A stretch of 45,051 nt of DNA from Bacteroidales bacterium UBA5342. GTDB taxonomy: Bacteria; Bacteroidota; Bacteroidia; Bacteroidales; UBA5342. A program made the translations under genes and the position numbers. The stretch's first letter is position 1, and every line of letters begins with the position of its first letter. Shown in pieces: positions 35,647-43,848 of the stretch. Where the stretch lies: assembly GCA_002408065.1 (NCBI GenBank), contig DHQI01000015.1:1-45051 (forward strand), written 5' to 3'. The notes below the pieces were generated by a model that saw only the letters and a list, made by a program, of their open reading frames with translations, did no database searches and had not been told where the DNA came from.

Positions 35647-35703
35647 ATGTTACAAAACACCCTATTATGCTATATATGTTTCATCATTGCGAATGATGTT
35701 ACA
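35647..35703. promoter_or_regulatory. Three-box operator array at the MFS-fructokinase operon
   Basis: ATGTTACA (35647-35654), ATGTTTCA (35676-35683) and ATGTTACA (35696-35703), spaced 29 and 20 bp start to start and beginning 50 bp upstream of the -7 element. Spacings and distance are the same as at 33417-33473, and GCTATAT precedes the middle box in both. The array also contains CATCATT-GCG-AATGATG (35682-35698), not shared with the other site. Confidence 0.75.
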
Positions 35704-35707
35704 CGAC

Positions 35708-38470
35708 TTAATTCATATTCTTATACTGTGCAGTATATTCTGATGGGGATAATTTAAACACTTCTTTAAAGCGCTTTGCGAAATATGAAGGACTTGAGAA
35801 TCCACATTCATACGCAACCTCAGAGCTTGATTTCCCAGTTTCAATTAAGATCGATGCTGCCTTTTTAAGCTTAATGTGTCTGATAAACTCAGTGGCAGAC
35901 AAACCTGTGAGTTGTTTTATCTTACGGTATAGATGTACTCTTGATATAAAACAAGCTTTGCTCAAATCTTCTACTCCATACTGGCTATCTGAGATATGCT
36001 CTTCAATAGCCTTTCGCGCTTCTCTCAAGAATTTTTTGTCTAACGATGTAATGCCACTGTCTTTTGATTGAGCAGGAATATCAATGGATTGTTGATAGTA
36101 CTGTCTTAACATTTTTCTTCCTTCAATTAGCTTTTGCACTCTTACTCTAAGGTGGTCGCTATTGAAGGGTTTGGGTATATATGAATCTGCCCCCTCAGAC
36201 AGCCCCTGTAGCTTTTGCTCAGCAGAGGTGCGTGCAGATAATACAACAACAGGAATATGACAAGTCTCTTTATGGGATTTAATGTGTCGCAAAAGTTCTA
36301 AACCATCCATCACAGGCATCATTACATCCGTAATCACGAGATCTGGCTCATCATTTTCAATTTTTGAAAGCGCAATTTGCCCATTTTCAGCTTCAATGAT
36401 TCTATAGTCTACTTCTAATCCACTTTTCACAAAACTTCTAACATCATCATTATCCTCTACAATTAGTATTAGAGGTTTCTCAATATCAGTTCGTTTAACT
36501 TCTTCTACAAAACGTTTTTTATAGCTTGTAATATCTATTTGCTTCTTAGGGGTTTGATAATCATCATCTGCTACAAGGTGCAGTTGCTTATCTATATGAT
36601 GATCTCCTTGGCGTAAAACAATAGTAAAAGTAGTACCCTCTCCTGGCTGACTCTCAACAAGGATCTGTCCTCTATGAAGCCCAACAAGCTCTTTGGTCAA
36701 AGCCAGACCAATGCCCGAACCTCGATATTCCCCTTGACTACCTCCACTAGCTGTATAGAAACGGTTGAAGACATTCGCCAACTGCTCTTCTGACATACCG
36801 ACTCCTGTATCTTTTACGACAATCTTTACAGCAGGTAACATCTCATCTTCAAAAGGGAAATCAAGTTGTCCAATTTTTAAGGTTATAGACCCACCATCAG
36901 GTGTAAATTTAAAAGCATTTGATAACAAATTAAAAATACTCTTATCAAGCTTATCTCTATCAAACCACAAAGGCAACTCTTTCACTTCTGTTTCGTACCC
37001 AAAGTTTACCTTGTGCTGCTCTGCCAGTGTGGAGAAACTCTCCTTTATCTCAGAGACAAAACCAATAAGATCATAGCGATTTGCTCTCAATTTCATTTTA
37101 TTATTATCAAACTGACGAAGATCCATCAACTGATTAACAAGACGAAGTAAGCGTTTGGCATTACGATGCATCAAACTAAACAACTTCTGATCTGAGGCAC
37201 TATGCTTACCTGAATTAATTAAATCTTCTAAAGGCCCTAACAGCAGTGATATTGGTGTCCTAAATTCGTGAGAAATATTTGTAAAAAAACGCAATTTCGC
37301 TTGCGTAGCTTCTTCCACCATTCTAGATAGGCGTTCTAACTCTGCATTTTTCCTACCTATCTCTTCTTTCTGTTTCCTCAAACGTTGATAGGATATTACA
37401 CCACCTACTATAAGTACGCACACACCCAGTAATGTAAATAAAACCAAACGCAGTCGAAAACCCTGAGATTGATAACGCTCCTCTTGTGCTACTAGTACTT
37501 GTCGAGCATTAGTGATGCGTTCTCCTAACTCAACAATCTGATTCATTTGAGCTTTAATGGCTGCAGCATTTTTATTATCAATAGCTACCGTAGGTAATAT
37601 AATTTCTTTAACAACACTATCACCACTTAATATCTTAAGAGCCGATTTTACAATCTCTTCTCCCCCCATTGGGTAAAGAAATGTTGCCGCAAGTTTCTTA
37701 TCTATTACCGCTTGTATACCCCCTTGTTCACCATAAAGACCATCTACCCCAAGAGTAAAAGGCATATTACTAGATTCTGCATTTGCAAATACTTCATACG
37801 CACCTATGGCCATAAAATCATTTTGAGCAAAGACTAAATCTATGTCTGTACGGGATTTAATAAAGGGTTGTACAGCAATTTTTGACTTTTCGTAATCCCA
37901 TTCACCAGTTGTTGATGTTGTAATTCTAATTTCTGGATATTCATTTATAGCAGCTACAAAACCATTATGACGCTGCATAGCAGGAGAAGAACCAGGCAAA
38001 CCCCATATTTCCATCACACTACCTTCGCCATTTAGTAATAATGCTGCATATTGACCAGCCTCAAACCCTATCTGGTAATTATCAGCTCCAATGTATTGAG
38101 TATAATTTTGGGTATTGATATTCCTATCTACCACAATGACGGGTAGACCTTTCTTATATATTTCTGAGATAATTGGGGTCAGTGGTTTACTTTCATTCGG
38201 AGACACCACTAACAGGTCAATTTCCAAGTCAACAAGCTCCTTTATCTGTGCTACTTGTGTATCACTACTACCATTAGCATCTCTTACAATAAGAGTTACA
38301 TTATTCTGAAGTAAAAGGGAATTCTCAACTTCCTTAAGCATTGCTTTACGCCAAGCATCGTGTGCTGTACATTGAGAGAAGCCAATGGTGTATTCTATCT
38401 TTTCTTGTTGAGGTTTTGAAAATAGTAGAATAGGGACGAGTAAGAAAAGAAGGATTAATTTCTTCATCAC
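35708..38470 (-). CDS. Hybrid two-component system regulator with periplasmic sugar-binding sensor (fructan PUL)
   Basis: A 920-residue sensor combining all two-component parts. Signal or anchor helix 2-18; periplasmic binding protein domain (Peripla_BP_4/LacI-like, about 25-310); transmembrane helix about 339-361; HisKA with His401 in SHEFRTP; HATPase with NLLSNAFKF (514-522), DTGVGMS and GSGIGLA; receiver with phospho-acceptor Asp715 (ITDVMMPVMDG); AraC-type DNA-binding domain about 815-920. The periplasmic-binding sensor rather than a propeller is what the fructose-sensing regulator BT1754 has, so fructose is the likely inducer. It lies at the right end of PUL2 and is expected to bind the ATGTTACA arrays. 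The ATG one codon downstream is an equally good start. Confidence 0.95.
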   Translation of the reverse strand: MMKKLILLFLLVPILLFSKPQQEKIEYTIGFSQCTAHDAWRKAMLKEVENSLLLQNNVTLIVRDANGSSDTQVAQIKELVDLEIDLLVVSPNESKPLTPIISEIYKKGLPVIVVDRNINTQNYTQYIGADNYQIGFEAGQYAALLLNGEGSVMEIWGLPGSSPAMQRHNGFVAAINEYPEIRITTSTTGEWDYEKSKIAVQPFIKSRTDIDLVFAQNDFMAIGAYEVFANAESSNMPFTLGVDGLYGEQGGIQAVIDKKLAATFLYPMGGEEIVKSALKILSGDSVVKEIILPTVAIDNKNAAAIKAQMNQIVELGERITNARQVLVAQEERYQSQGFRLRLVLFTLLGVCVLIVGGVISYQRLRKQKEEIGRKNAELERLSRMVEEATQAKLRFFTNISHEFRTPISLLLGPLEDLINSGKHSASDQKLFSLMHRNAKRLLRLVNQLMDLRQFDNNKMKLRANRYDLIGFVSEIKESFSTLAEQHKVNFGYETEVKELPLWFDRDKLDKSIFNLLSNAFKFTPDGGSITLKIGQLDFPFEDEMLPAVKIVVKDTGVGMSEEQLANVFNRFYTASGGSQGEYRGSGIGLALTKELVGLHRGQILVESQPGEGTTFTIVLRQGDHHIDKQLHLVADDDYQTPKKQIDITSYKKRFVEEVKRTDIEKPLILIVEDNDDVRSFVKSGLEVDYRIIEAENGQIALSKIENDEPDLVITDVMMPVMDGLELLRHIKSHKETCHIPVVVLSARTSAEQKLQGLSEGADSYIPKPFNSDHLRVRVQKLIEGRKMLRQYYQQSIDIPAQSKDSGITSLDKKFLREARKAIEEHISDSQYGVEDLSKACFISRVHLYRKIKQLTGLSATEFIRHIKLKKAASILIETGKSSSEVAYECGFSSPSYFAKRFKEVFKLSPSEYTAQYKNMN

Positions 38471-38499
38471 ATAGCACTAATTTAGGGGTTTTACTTTGC

Positions 38500-38531
38500 T
38501 AAAAGTACTTAACAAACCTCTATAAAACAAA
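38500..38531 (-). promoter_or_regulatory. Promoter of the hybrid regulator gene
   Basis: Minus-strand TTTG (38528-38531), a 20-nt spacer and TACTTTTA (38500-38507, one mismatch to TAnnTTTG), 29 bp from the start. The -33 lies in the T tract of the topA terminator. Confidence 0.5.
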
Positions 38532-38560
38532 AAAACCTCCGATTATATTCGAAGGTTTTT
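38531..38560 (-). terminator. topA terminator
   Basis: Arms AAAAACCTCCGA and TCGAAGGTTTTT with a 6-nt loop, 12 bp past the topA stop. The one imperfect pair is a U-G wobble in minus-strand RNA but a C-A mismatch in plus-strand RNA, so it is oriented for topA. Confidence 0.8.
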
Positions 38561-38572
38561 GAGATAATCAAT

Positions 38573-40933
38573 TTACTTTTTCTTAGTCGTCTTTTTAGCC
38601 GTTGTTTTCTTAGCGGCTTTTTTCCTGGCTGGTGCTTTACGTTTGGTTTGGATAGGGTTGGCAATTAAATCCTTCACCTGCTCCAAAGTCAATTCTTTTG
38701 GATCCTGATCCTTAGGTATTTTATAGTTTTTCTTTTGGAAGGCAATGTAAGGTCCCCAGCGGCCGTTCAAGACCTGTATCTCTTCTTCTTCAAAGTTTTG
38801 AATGATACGGTTACGGTCAGCTTCGCGCTTAGCCTCTATCAGCTCAATGGCTGTTTCCAGCTCTACGGTGTACGGATCATTTTCTTTACCTAAAGAAACG
38901 AATTTATTGTCGTGACGCACATACGGGCCAAAACGGCCAATAGCAACGGTCACCACCTTGCCTTCGTATTCGCCCAGCTGACGGGGTAATTCAAATAATT
39001 TAAGCGCCATTTCCAGCGTTACCGAATCCATTGTTTCGCCTTTTGGCAAACCGGCAAACTGAGGTTTATCTTCTTCATCCTTAGTACCAATCTGCACCAT
39101 AGGGCCGAAACGACCGATACGTACAAAGACGTCGCGGCCCGACTTAGGATCGGTACCCAACAGACGCTCACCAATACTGCGTTCGGCATTTTCCATGGTA
39201 TGCTCTATGTTGGCGTGGAATTTTTTGTAGAATCCGTCGATAGATTCTGTCCACTCCATCTTACCATCAGCAATGGTATCAAAATTCTGCTCTATCGAAG
39301 CTGTAAAAGAGTAATCCATCACATTAGGAAAGTGTTCTTCAAGGAAATCGTTAACGATAGTACCAATATCCGTTGGCACTAATTTACCTTTTTCAGAACC
39401 GACATTTTCGGTCTTCACACTTTCTTTGATGTTATCTTTTTTCAGGCTATAAGCAACATATTCGCGCTTAGTCCCGGTTTTTTGTGATTTCTCTACGTAC
39501 TCACGTTTCTGAATGGTAGAAATAGTAGGGGCATAGGTAGAAGGACGACCAATACCTAACTCCTCCATTTTGCGTACCAAGCTAGCCTCTGCATAGCGGT
39601 AAGGCTGTTGCGTAAAGCGCTGAAGAGCCGAAATACCATCGCGCTGCAATGGTTCACCCACATTAAATGATGGCAGTACAGAAGAATCTTCATCCTCCTC
39701 ATCGTCCACCGACTCGATATATACTTTAAGGAAACCTTCGAACTTGATCATTTCTCCGGTCAACACAAATTTCTCTTTGGCATTAGAAACCCCGATAGTG
39801 GCGGTTGTTTTTTCCAGCTCAGCATTACTCATTTGCGAGGCCACGGTACGTTTCCATATCAGGTCGTACAAGCGTTGTTCCTGCGAGCTACCTTCTATGC
39901 TATCTTCGTTGATGTAAGTAGGACGAATGGCCTCGTGAGCCTCCTGCGCCCCTTTCGACTTAGTAGCATATTGGCGCACTTTTGAGAACTCAGCCCCATA
40001 ACGATCAGTAATCTCAGCCTTAGCAGTATTGATAGCCAGCTGCGAGAGGTTGACCGAGTCAGTACGCATATAGGTGATCTTACCAGCTTCGTAGAGGCGC
40101 TGTGCCACACTCATCGTTTGAGCCACTGAGAAACTCAGTTTACGGCTGGCCTCCTGCTGCAAGGTAGAAGTGGTAAATGGCGCAACAGGTTTACGTGTCA
40201 GAGGTGTTTTGGTTATATCATCGATGGTAAAATCAGCCGTTTTACATTTTTCAAGAAAAGCCAGAGTCTCTTCTTTTGAGTTAAAACGTTTGTTAAGGTC
40301 AGCCCTTACTTTTACGGGATTTCCGTCGGCATCATTCACCAAGAAATCACCGGTCACACGGTAGTATTCCTGAGCTACGAAAGCTTTAATCTCGCGCTCA
40401 CGTTCTACTATTAGTTTTACGGCTACCGACTGTACGCGTCCGGCCGAAAGTGCAGGCTTCACCTTACGCCACAATACCGGAGAAAGCTCAAAACCTACCA
40501 GACGGTCGAGCACACGGCGGGCTTGCTGAGCTCCTACCACATCCTGATCGATGTCGCGTGGTTCCTCAATAGCTTTGAGGATGGCTGATTTGGTAATTTC
40601 GTGAAAAACGATACGTTTTGTCTTTTCAGCAGGTAATTTTAGCACTTCGGACAAATGCCAGGCAATAGCTTCTCCTTCGCGGTCCTCATCGGAGGCGAGC
40701 CATACCATTTCGGCTTGGTCAGCTAGTTGCTTCAGTTCCGAAACCAGCTTTTTCTTGTCCGTTGGCACTTTGTATTGCGGGGCATAATTGTTCTCTATGT
40801 CAATTCCAAAATTCTTCTTTTCAAGATCCCTAACGTGGCCAAAGCTAGACTTTACCACATAATCTTTACCTAAGAATTTTTCTATCGTTTTGGCCTTCGC
40901 CGGTGACTCCACTATCACTAAATTCTTTACCAT
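38573..40933 (-). CDS. topA: DNA topoisomerase I
   Basis: Type IA topoisomerase that relaxes negative supercoils by a transient tyrosyl-DNA bond. The 786-residue product has the Toprim domain at the N-terminus (VIVESPAKAKTIEKFLG; acidic triad region DEDREGE at 82-88), the central domain with active-site Tyr288 in ITYMRTDS, then several TopoI C-terminal repeats (GRFGPMVQ, GRFGPYVRH, GRWGPYIAF) in place of zinc fingers, and a Lys/Ala/Thr-rich basic tail (about 765-786). This is the standard Bacteroidetes form. Single gene with its own promoter and terminator. Confidence 0.97.
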   Translation of the reverse strand: MVKNLVIVESPAKAKTIEKFLGKDYVVKSSFGHVRDLEKKNFGIDIENNYAPQYKVPTDKKKLVSELKQLADQAEMVWLASDEDREGEAIAWHLSEVLKLPAEKTKRIVFHEITKSAILKAIEEPRDIDQDVVGAQQARRVLDRLVGFELSPVLWRKVKPALSAGRVQSVAVKLIVEREREIKAFVAQEYYRVTGDFLVNDADGNPVKVRADLNKRFNSKEETLAFLEKCKTADFTIDDITKTPLTRKPVAPFTTSTLQQEASRKLSFSVAQTMSVAQRLYEAGKITYMRTDSVNLSQLAINTAKAEITDRYGAEFSKVRQYATKSKGAQEAHEAIRPTYINEDSIEGSSQEQRLYDLIWKRTVASQMSNAELEKTTATIGVSNAKEKFVLTGEMIKFEGFLKVYIESVDDEEDEDSSVLPSFNVGEPLQRDGISALQRFTQQPYRYAEASLVRKMEELGIGRPSTYAPTISTIQKREYVEKSQKTGTKREYVAYSLKKDNIKESVKTENVGSEKGKLVPTDIGTIVNDFLEEHFPNVMDYSFTASIEQNFDTIADGKMEWTESIDGFYKKFHANIEHTMENAERSIGERLLGTDPKSGRDVFVRIGRFGPMVQIGTKDEEDKPQFAGLPKGETMDSVTLEMALKLFELPRQLGEYEGKVVTVAIGRFGPYVRHDNKFVSLGKENDPYTVELETAIELIEAKREADRNRIIQNFEEEEIQVLNGRWGPYIAFQKKNYKIPKDQDPKELTLEQVKDLIANPIQTKRKAPARKKAAKKTTAKKTTKKK

Positions 40934-40952
40934 CTTCTTCTAAAAATTTTTG

Positions 40953-40985
40953 CAAAAGTATGCATTTATAGCGACATAGAACAAT
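40953..40985 (-). promoter_or_regulatory. topA promoter
   Basis: Minus-strand TACTTTTG (40953-40960) matches TAnnTTTG; ATTG (40982-40985) lies 21 nt upstream as a partial -33. The -7 element is 19 bp before the topA start. Confidence 0.6.
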
Positions 40986-41050
40986 TTTCTAATACCAACG
41001 ATTTCTACTTTAATTGATATAGCACTGATTTTATGTCCTTTTACTTTATA

Positions 41051-41335
41051 CTATAACAATGCCACTGCATAGTTGAATAAAACCCCCGTAAGTATGGCCA
41101 AACCAAAGCTTAAAAGTGTTCCTATTAAAATATATTCTGTTAATTTACGGTCTCTTGCCCGAGACAAATCTCCAAAACGGAAGACCGACTTGGCTGCCAA
41201 TAAAAAACCGATAGCTGACCATTGATTCAGCACTATAAATACGAAAATAAATAAGCACTCTATATAGCCAATGTTTTTTCCTGCATCGTGTAATGAGTCA
41301 TCAGCGTTTTCTATTGATAGATGCCACCTGCTCAT
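41051..41335 (-). CDS. Short membrane protein resembling the C-terminal part of DUF3307 proteins
   Basis: A 94-residue protein with two hydrophobic helices (about 26-46 and 70-92) around a charged loop. The segment GKNIGYIECLFIFVFIVLNQ, then AIGFLLAAKSVFRFGDL and EYILIGTLLSFGLA, matches my memory of the C-terminal region of DUF3307 membrane proteins, which are usually about 240 residues with an additional N-terminal membrane domain. That domain is missing here, as is the SatD-type regulator gene that often accompanies it. It may be a genuine short version or the remnant of a longer gene. Two tandem inverted repeats lie just upstream. Confidence 0.6.
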   Translation of the reverse strand: MSRWHLSIENADDSLHDAGKNIGYIECLFIFVFIVLNQWSAIGFLLAAKSVFRFGDLSRARDRKLTEYILIGTLLSFGLAILTGVLFNYAVALL

Positions 41336-41354
41336 AAATCATTGAGAGGAGAAA

Positions 41355-41402
41355 CATCGGATAATTAGCCGATATTTAATACTATCGGACACATAGCCGA
41401 TA
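41355..41402. promoter_or_regulatory. Tandem inverted-repeat operator-like sites
   Basis: CATCGG-N8-CCGATA (41355-41374) and TATCGG-N8-CCGATA (41383-41402), 28 bp apart, each 20 bp long, in the 71-bp gap before the DUF3307-like gene. The spacers are also similar (ATAATTAG and ACACATAG). The layout is that of paired dimer-binding sites for a transcription factor not encoded in this window. Confidence 0.6.
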
Positions 41403-41406
41403 ATGC

Positions 41407-42309
41407 TTATTTCTTTCCTTTTGCTGCCACCTTTTCCATTATGATGATAAGTGCCACACCAAGCAGCGCCCAAACAGCAGCCCATATGACTTCAGCATTT
41501 ATCTGAGCCGGCAAAAACCAGTCGTAGCCTACCACCTTTACTTTATCACCAAAAGTCTCAATCAATTCGTTTTTCCAAGGCCAAAGGATCAACAAAGAGC
41601 CCAGAATAAAACCACTCAGGAGCGACAGTGTTTGAGAGCGAAAACGTTTAAACACCCACGCTAAGATATATGAAAAAGCCAACAGCCCAAGGCCAGCCCC
41701 CAAGACCACAGGCAGCAAAATACCCAGATCCATATTATTGACCGCCTCAATCATGACCAGCTGGTAATTACCCATCAGGATAAGCACAAAAGAACCGGAA
41801 AGCCCCGGTAATATCATACTACACGCCCCTACCACACCACAGAGGATAAGGTAGAGAAAACCATCGTTAGAACTAGCCGGAGACAAGACCGAGATAGACA
41901 CCGCTATGGCCGTTCCCACGATAAAACTCAGCACTTGTGCCACACGCCAACGACCGACCTCTTTGCCTACAAAATAAACCGAGGCTAAAATCAATCCAAA
42001 AAAGAATGACCAGATATAGACCGGATAAGCCTCGAACAAATAATCGAACAAGCGCGCAATGGAGATAATGCTCACCGCAACTCCTGCAAAAACAGCCACT
42101 AAAAAGTTGAAATCAATATGTTTCAACAGCACTTTTATCTTACCACCAAAAAGCAGTTTAAGCGCTGTGGTATCAAAGGATTTTATGGCATTGATCAAAC
42201 GCTCAAAGATACCGGTGATTAGAGCTATCGTGCCTCCACTCACGCCGGGAATCACATTGGCCGCTCCCATTGCTAAGCCTTTAAAAAATGTTGCCAAGTA
42301 GTTTTTCAT
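41407..42309 (-). CDS. DUF368 membrane transporter (PopT-type undecaprenyl-phosphate translocase family)
   Basis: A 300-residue integral membrane protein with about eight to ten hydrophobic helices. The inverted-repeat signatures PGVSGGTIALITG (21-33) and LPGLSGSFVLILMG are the hallmark of DUF368. Some members move undecaprenyl phosphate across the cytoplasmic membrane for cell-envelope recycling; that role is transferred from the family. The start at 42309 gives the usual MKNYLATFFKGLAMGAANVIPG; the longer open frame would translate the G-rich repeat at 42317-42349 and is rejected. Confidence 0.88.
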   Translation of the reverse strand: MKNYLATFFKGLAMGAANVIPGVSGGTIALITGIFERLINAIKSFDTTALKLLFGGKIKVLLKHIDFNFLVAVFAGVAVSIISIARLFDYLFEAYPVYIWSFFFGLILASVYFVGKEVGRWRVAQVLSFIVGTAIAVSISVLSPASSNDGFLYLILCGVVGACSMILPGLSGSFVLILMGNYQLVMIEAVNNMDLGILLPVVLGAGLGLLAFSYILAWVFKRFRSQTLSLLSGFILGSLLILWPWKNELIETFGDKVKVVGYDWFLPAQINAEVIWAAVWALLGVALIIIMEKVAAKGKK

Positions 42310-42316
42310 ATTCAGA

Positions 42317-42349
42317 GCCTCCCCCAGCCCCTCCAAAGGAGGGGAGCTG
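42317..42349 (+). repeat. G/C-rich palindromic repeat, copy 1
   Basis: Hairpin CCCCTCC-AAA-GGAGGGG (42328-42344) preceded by GCCTCCCCCAG. Lies 7 bp upstream of the DUF368 start and is inverted relative to 42421-42453. Resembles small G-rich intergenic repeats seen in many Bacteroidetes genomes. Confidence 0.7.
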
Positions 42350-42420
42350 CTATACGCCGTAGGCAATGCGTTTTTTAATTAGTTTTCAAATTAAGTTTAA
42401 AAAAAATATCCTTCATCTTA

Positions 42421-42453
42421 CACCTCTCCCCCTTGGAGGGAGTCGGAGGGGGC
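42421..42453 (-). repeat. G/C-rich palindromic repeat, copy 2
   Basis: The reverse complement starts GCCCCCTCCGACTCCCTCCA, clearly related to copy 1, and it has its own short hairpin (about 42426-42442). It abuts the helicase stop codon. Together the two copies form a divergent pair about 70 bp apart filling this intergenic region. Confidence 0.7.
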
Positions 42454-43782
42454 TTATTTCTTCTTCTGCCCCCGTGTTTTCGGTTTTTTATATTTCTTTT
42501 TAATGATTCGTCTGTAAGATCCCCCTTGATTTGTTTTCTTATTTTTTTCTTTCTTTTCGTGAAAAGCACCACCGCCCTCTTCTACTTTTTTAGCTTTAGG
42601 CAAATAGTTGACTTCAGCGGGTTTATCCATCTCATCTTCGGTCAGAGTCTGAGATATTTCCACCCCCTCGGGCATTTCTTGTATGTCCATTTTCTTACCC
42701 GTCAATTTTTCAATACCTGCCTGATAAGTTTGTTCTTTGAGGGTGATAAAAGAGATGGCCACCCCTTTTTTGTCGGCACGCCCGGTACGTCCGGTACGGT
42801 GCATATACGATTCCGGCGACTCGGGCAAATCAAAATTAATGACATGGCTCACATCACTCACATCTACCCCACGGGCAACCAAATCTGTGGCTATGAGCAA
42901 ACGTGTAGTACCGGCTTCAAATTCCTCAACGGAACGAAAACGGTAATTCTGAGATTTGTTAGAGTGTATCACCCCTACTTTTTCAGGAAACATCTGCTCC
43001 AGATGCTCAAAAAGCTGATCGGCCAGTTTTTTATGACTTACAAAAACCAGCACTTTAGTCAATTCCTCATCTTCGAGCAAGTTTTCCAGCAAGTTAAGTT
43101 TAGTATAATAATTTGGCACGTGATAGCCGTAAGCTTTGATTTTAGAAAGGGGAGTACCCGTGGCAGCCGCTTCTATTTTAATAGGATCATTAAAAAAGCC
43201 CTTAATCAATTGCTCCACTTCGGGTACCATCGTGGCCGAAAACATCAGGTTCTGACGTTTCTCAGGTAAAAGATCAAAGATACGAAGCAACTGAGAACGA
43301 AATCCCAGGTTAAGCATCTCATCCACCTCGTCAATCACCAGTTTCTGGATGGACTTAAGGCGAAGCACACCGCTCACAACAATATCGATCAGACGTCCCG
43401 GTGTAGCTACAAGCACATCCATTCCGTCGTACACTCTTTCTTTTTGGGTGTTTATATTAGCACCACCATACACGCCCTGCACACGTACCGACATATAAGC
43501 CGTCAACTTTTCGGTCTCTGTCACCACCTGCTGTACCAGCTCACGCGTAGGTACCAAAATAAGGATGCGTGGAAACTTCTGCTGCGAGAATTTCAAATTG
43601 CGCAGCAAAGGTAAAAGGTAGGCAAAGGTTTTACCCGTCCCTGTCTGTGCTATTCCCATCACATCGCGACCCGACATAATAGGGGCAAAAGCACGCTCCT
43701 GTATTGTGGTAGCTTCGGTGATTTTAAGATCGTCCAAAGCATTACGCAAAGGGTTGGATAGATTTAATGATTCAAAATTCAT
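42454..43782 (-). CDS. DEAD-box ATP-dependent RNA helicase (RhlE-like)
   Basis: A 442-residue cytosolic helicase that remodels RNA secondary structure. Motifs in order: Q motif near 27 (TTIQERAF), Walker A AQTGTGKT (45-52), PTREL (78-82), DEVD at 151-154 in place of DEAD, SAT (182-184), ATDLVARGVD (298-307) and HRTGRTGR (328-335), followed by a basic low-complexity tail rich in Lys/Arg (about 400-442) that probably binds RNA. The DEVD variant of motif II keeps both acidic catalytic residues. I chose the ATG at 43782; the in-frame extension to 43803 only translates the tandem repeat. RhlE grouping is by overall shape. Confidence 0.93.
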   Translation of the reverse strand: MNFESLNLSNPLRNALDDLKITEATTIQERAFAPIMSGRDVMGIAQTGTGKTFAYLLPLLRNLKFSQQKFPRILILVPTRELVQQVVTETEKLTAYMSVRVQGVYGGANINTQKERVYDGMDVLVATPGRLIDIVVSGVLRLKSIQKLVIDEVDEMLNLGFRSQLLRIFDLLPEKRQNLMFSATMVPEVEQLIKGFFNDPIKIEAAATGTPLSKIKAYGYHVPNYYTKLNLLENLLEDEELTKVLVFVSHKKLADQLFEHLEQMFPEKVGVIHSNKSQNYRFRSVEEFEAGTTRLLIATDLVARGVDVSDVSHVINFDLPESPESYMHRTGRTGRADKKGVAISFITLKEQTYQAGIEKLTGKKMDIQEMPEGVEISQTLTEDEMDKPAEVNYLPKAKKVEEGGGAFHEKKEKNKKTNQGGSYRRIIKKKYKKPKTRGQKKK

Positions 43783-43830
43783 AATTCCGTATTCATAATT
43801 CAAAATTCCGTATTCAGAATTCCGTATTCA
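43783..43830. repeat. Short tandem repeat AATTCCGTATTCA
   Basis: Three exact 13-bp copies at 43783-43795, 43804-43816 and 43818-43830 with AATTC-rich linkers, directly before the helicase start codon. It would form part of the helicase 5' leader. Confidence 0.75.
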
Positions 43831-43848
43831 AAATGACTGTCGACTGCT

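Larger units (their letters stand above)
23216..38470 (-). other. PUL2: fructan (levan/inulin) utilisation locus
   Basis: Sensor, importer-kinase operon and a six-gene susC operon, collinear in type with the Bacteroides thetaiotaomicron BT1754-BT1765 locus: HTCS, fructokinase, MFS, GH32, surface binder, SusD, SusC. Additions relative to that plan are the T9SS-exported repeat protein and placement of the second GH32 at the operon end. Confidence 0.9.

Noticed and set aside
42433..43269. Long open frame of 278 codons on the plus strand
   Set aside because: Fully antisense to the DEAD-box helicase, which has every family motif; the plus-strand product is aromatic-rich without any recognisable domain.
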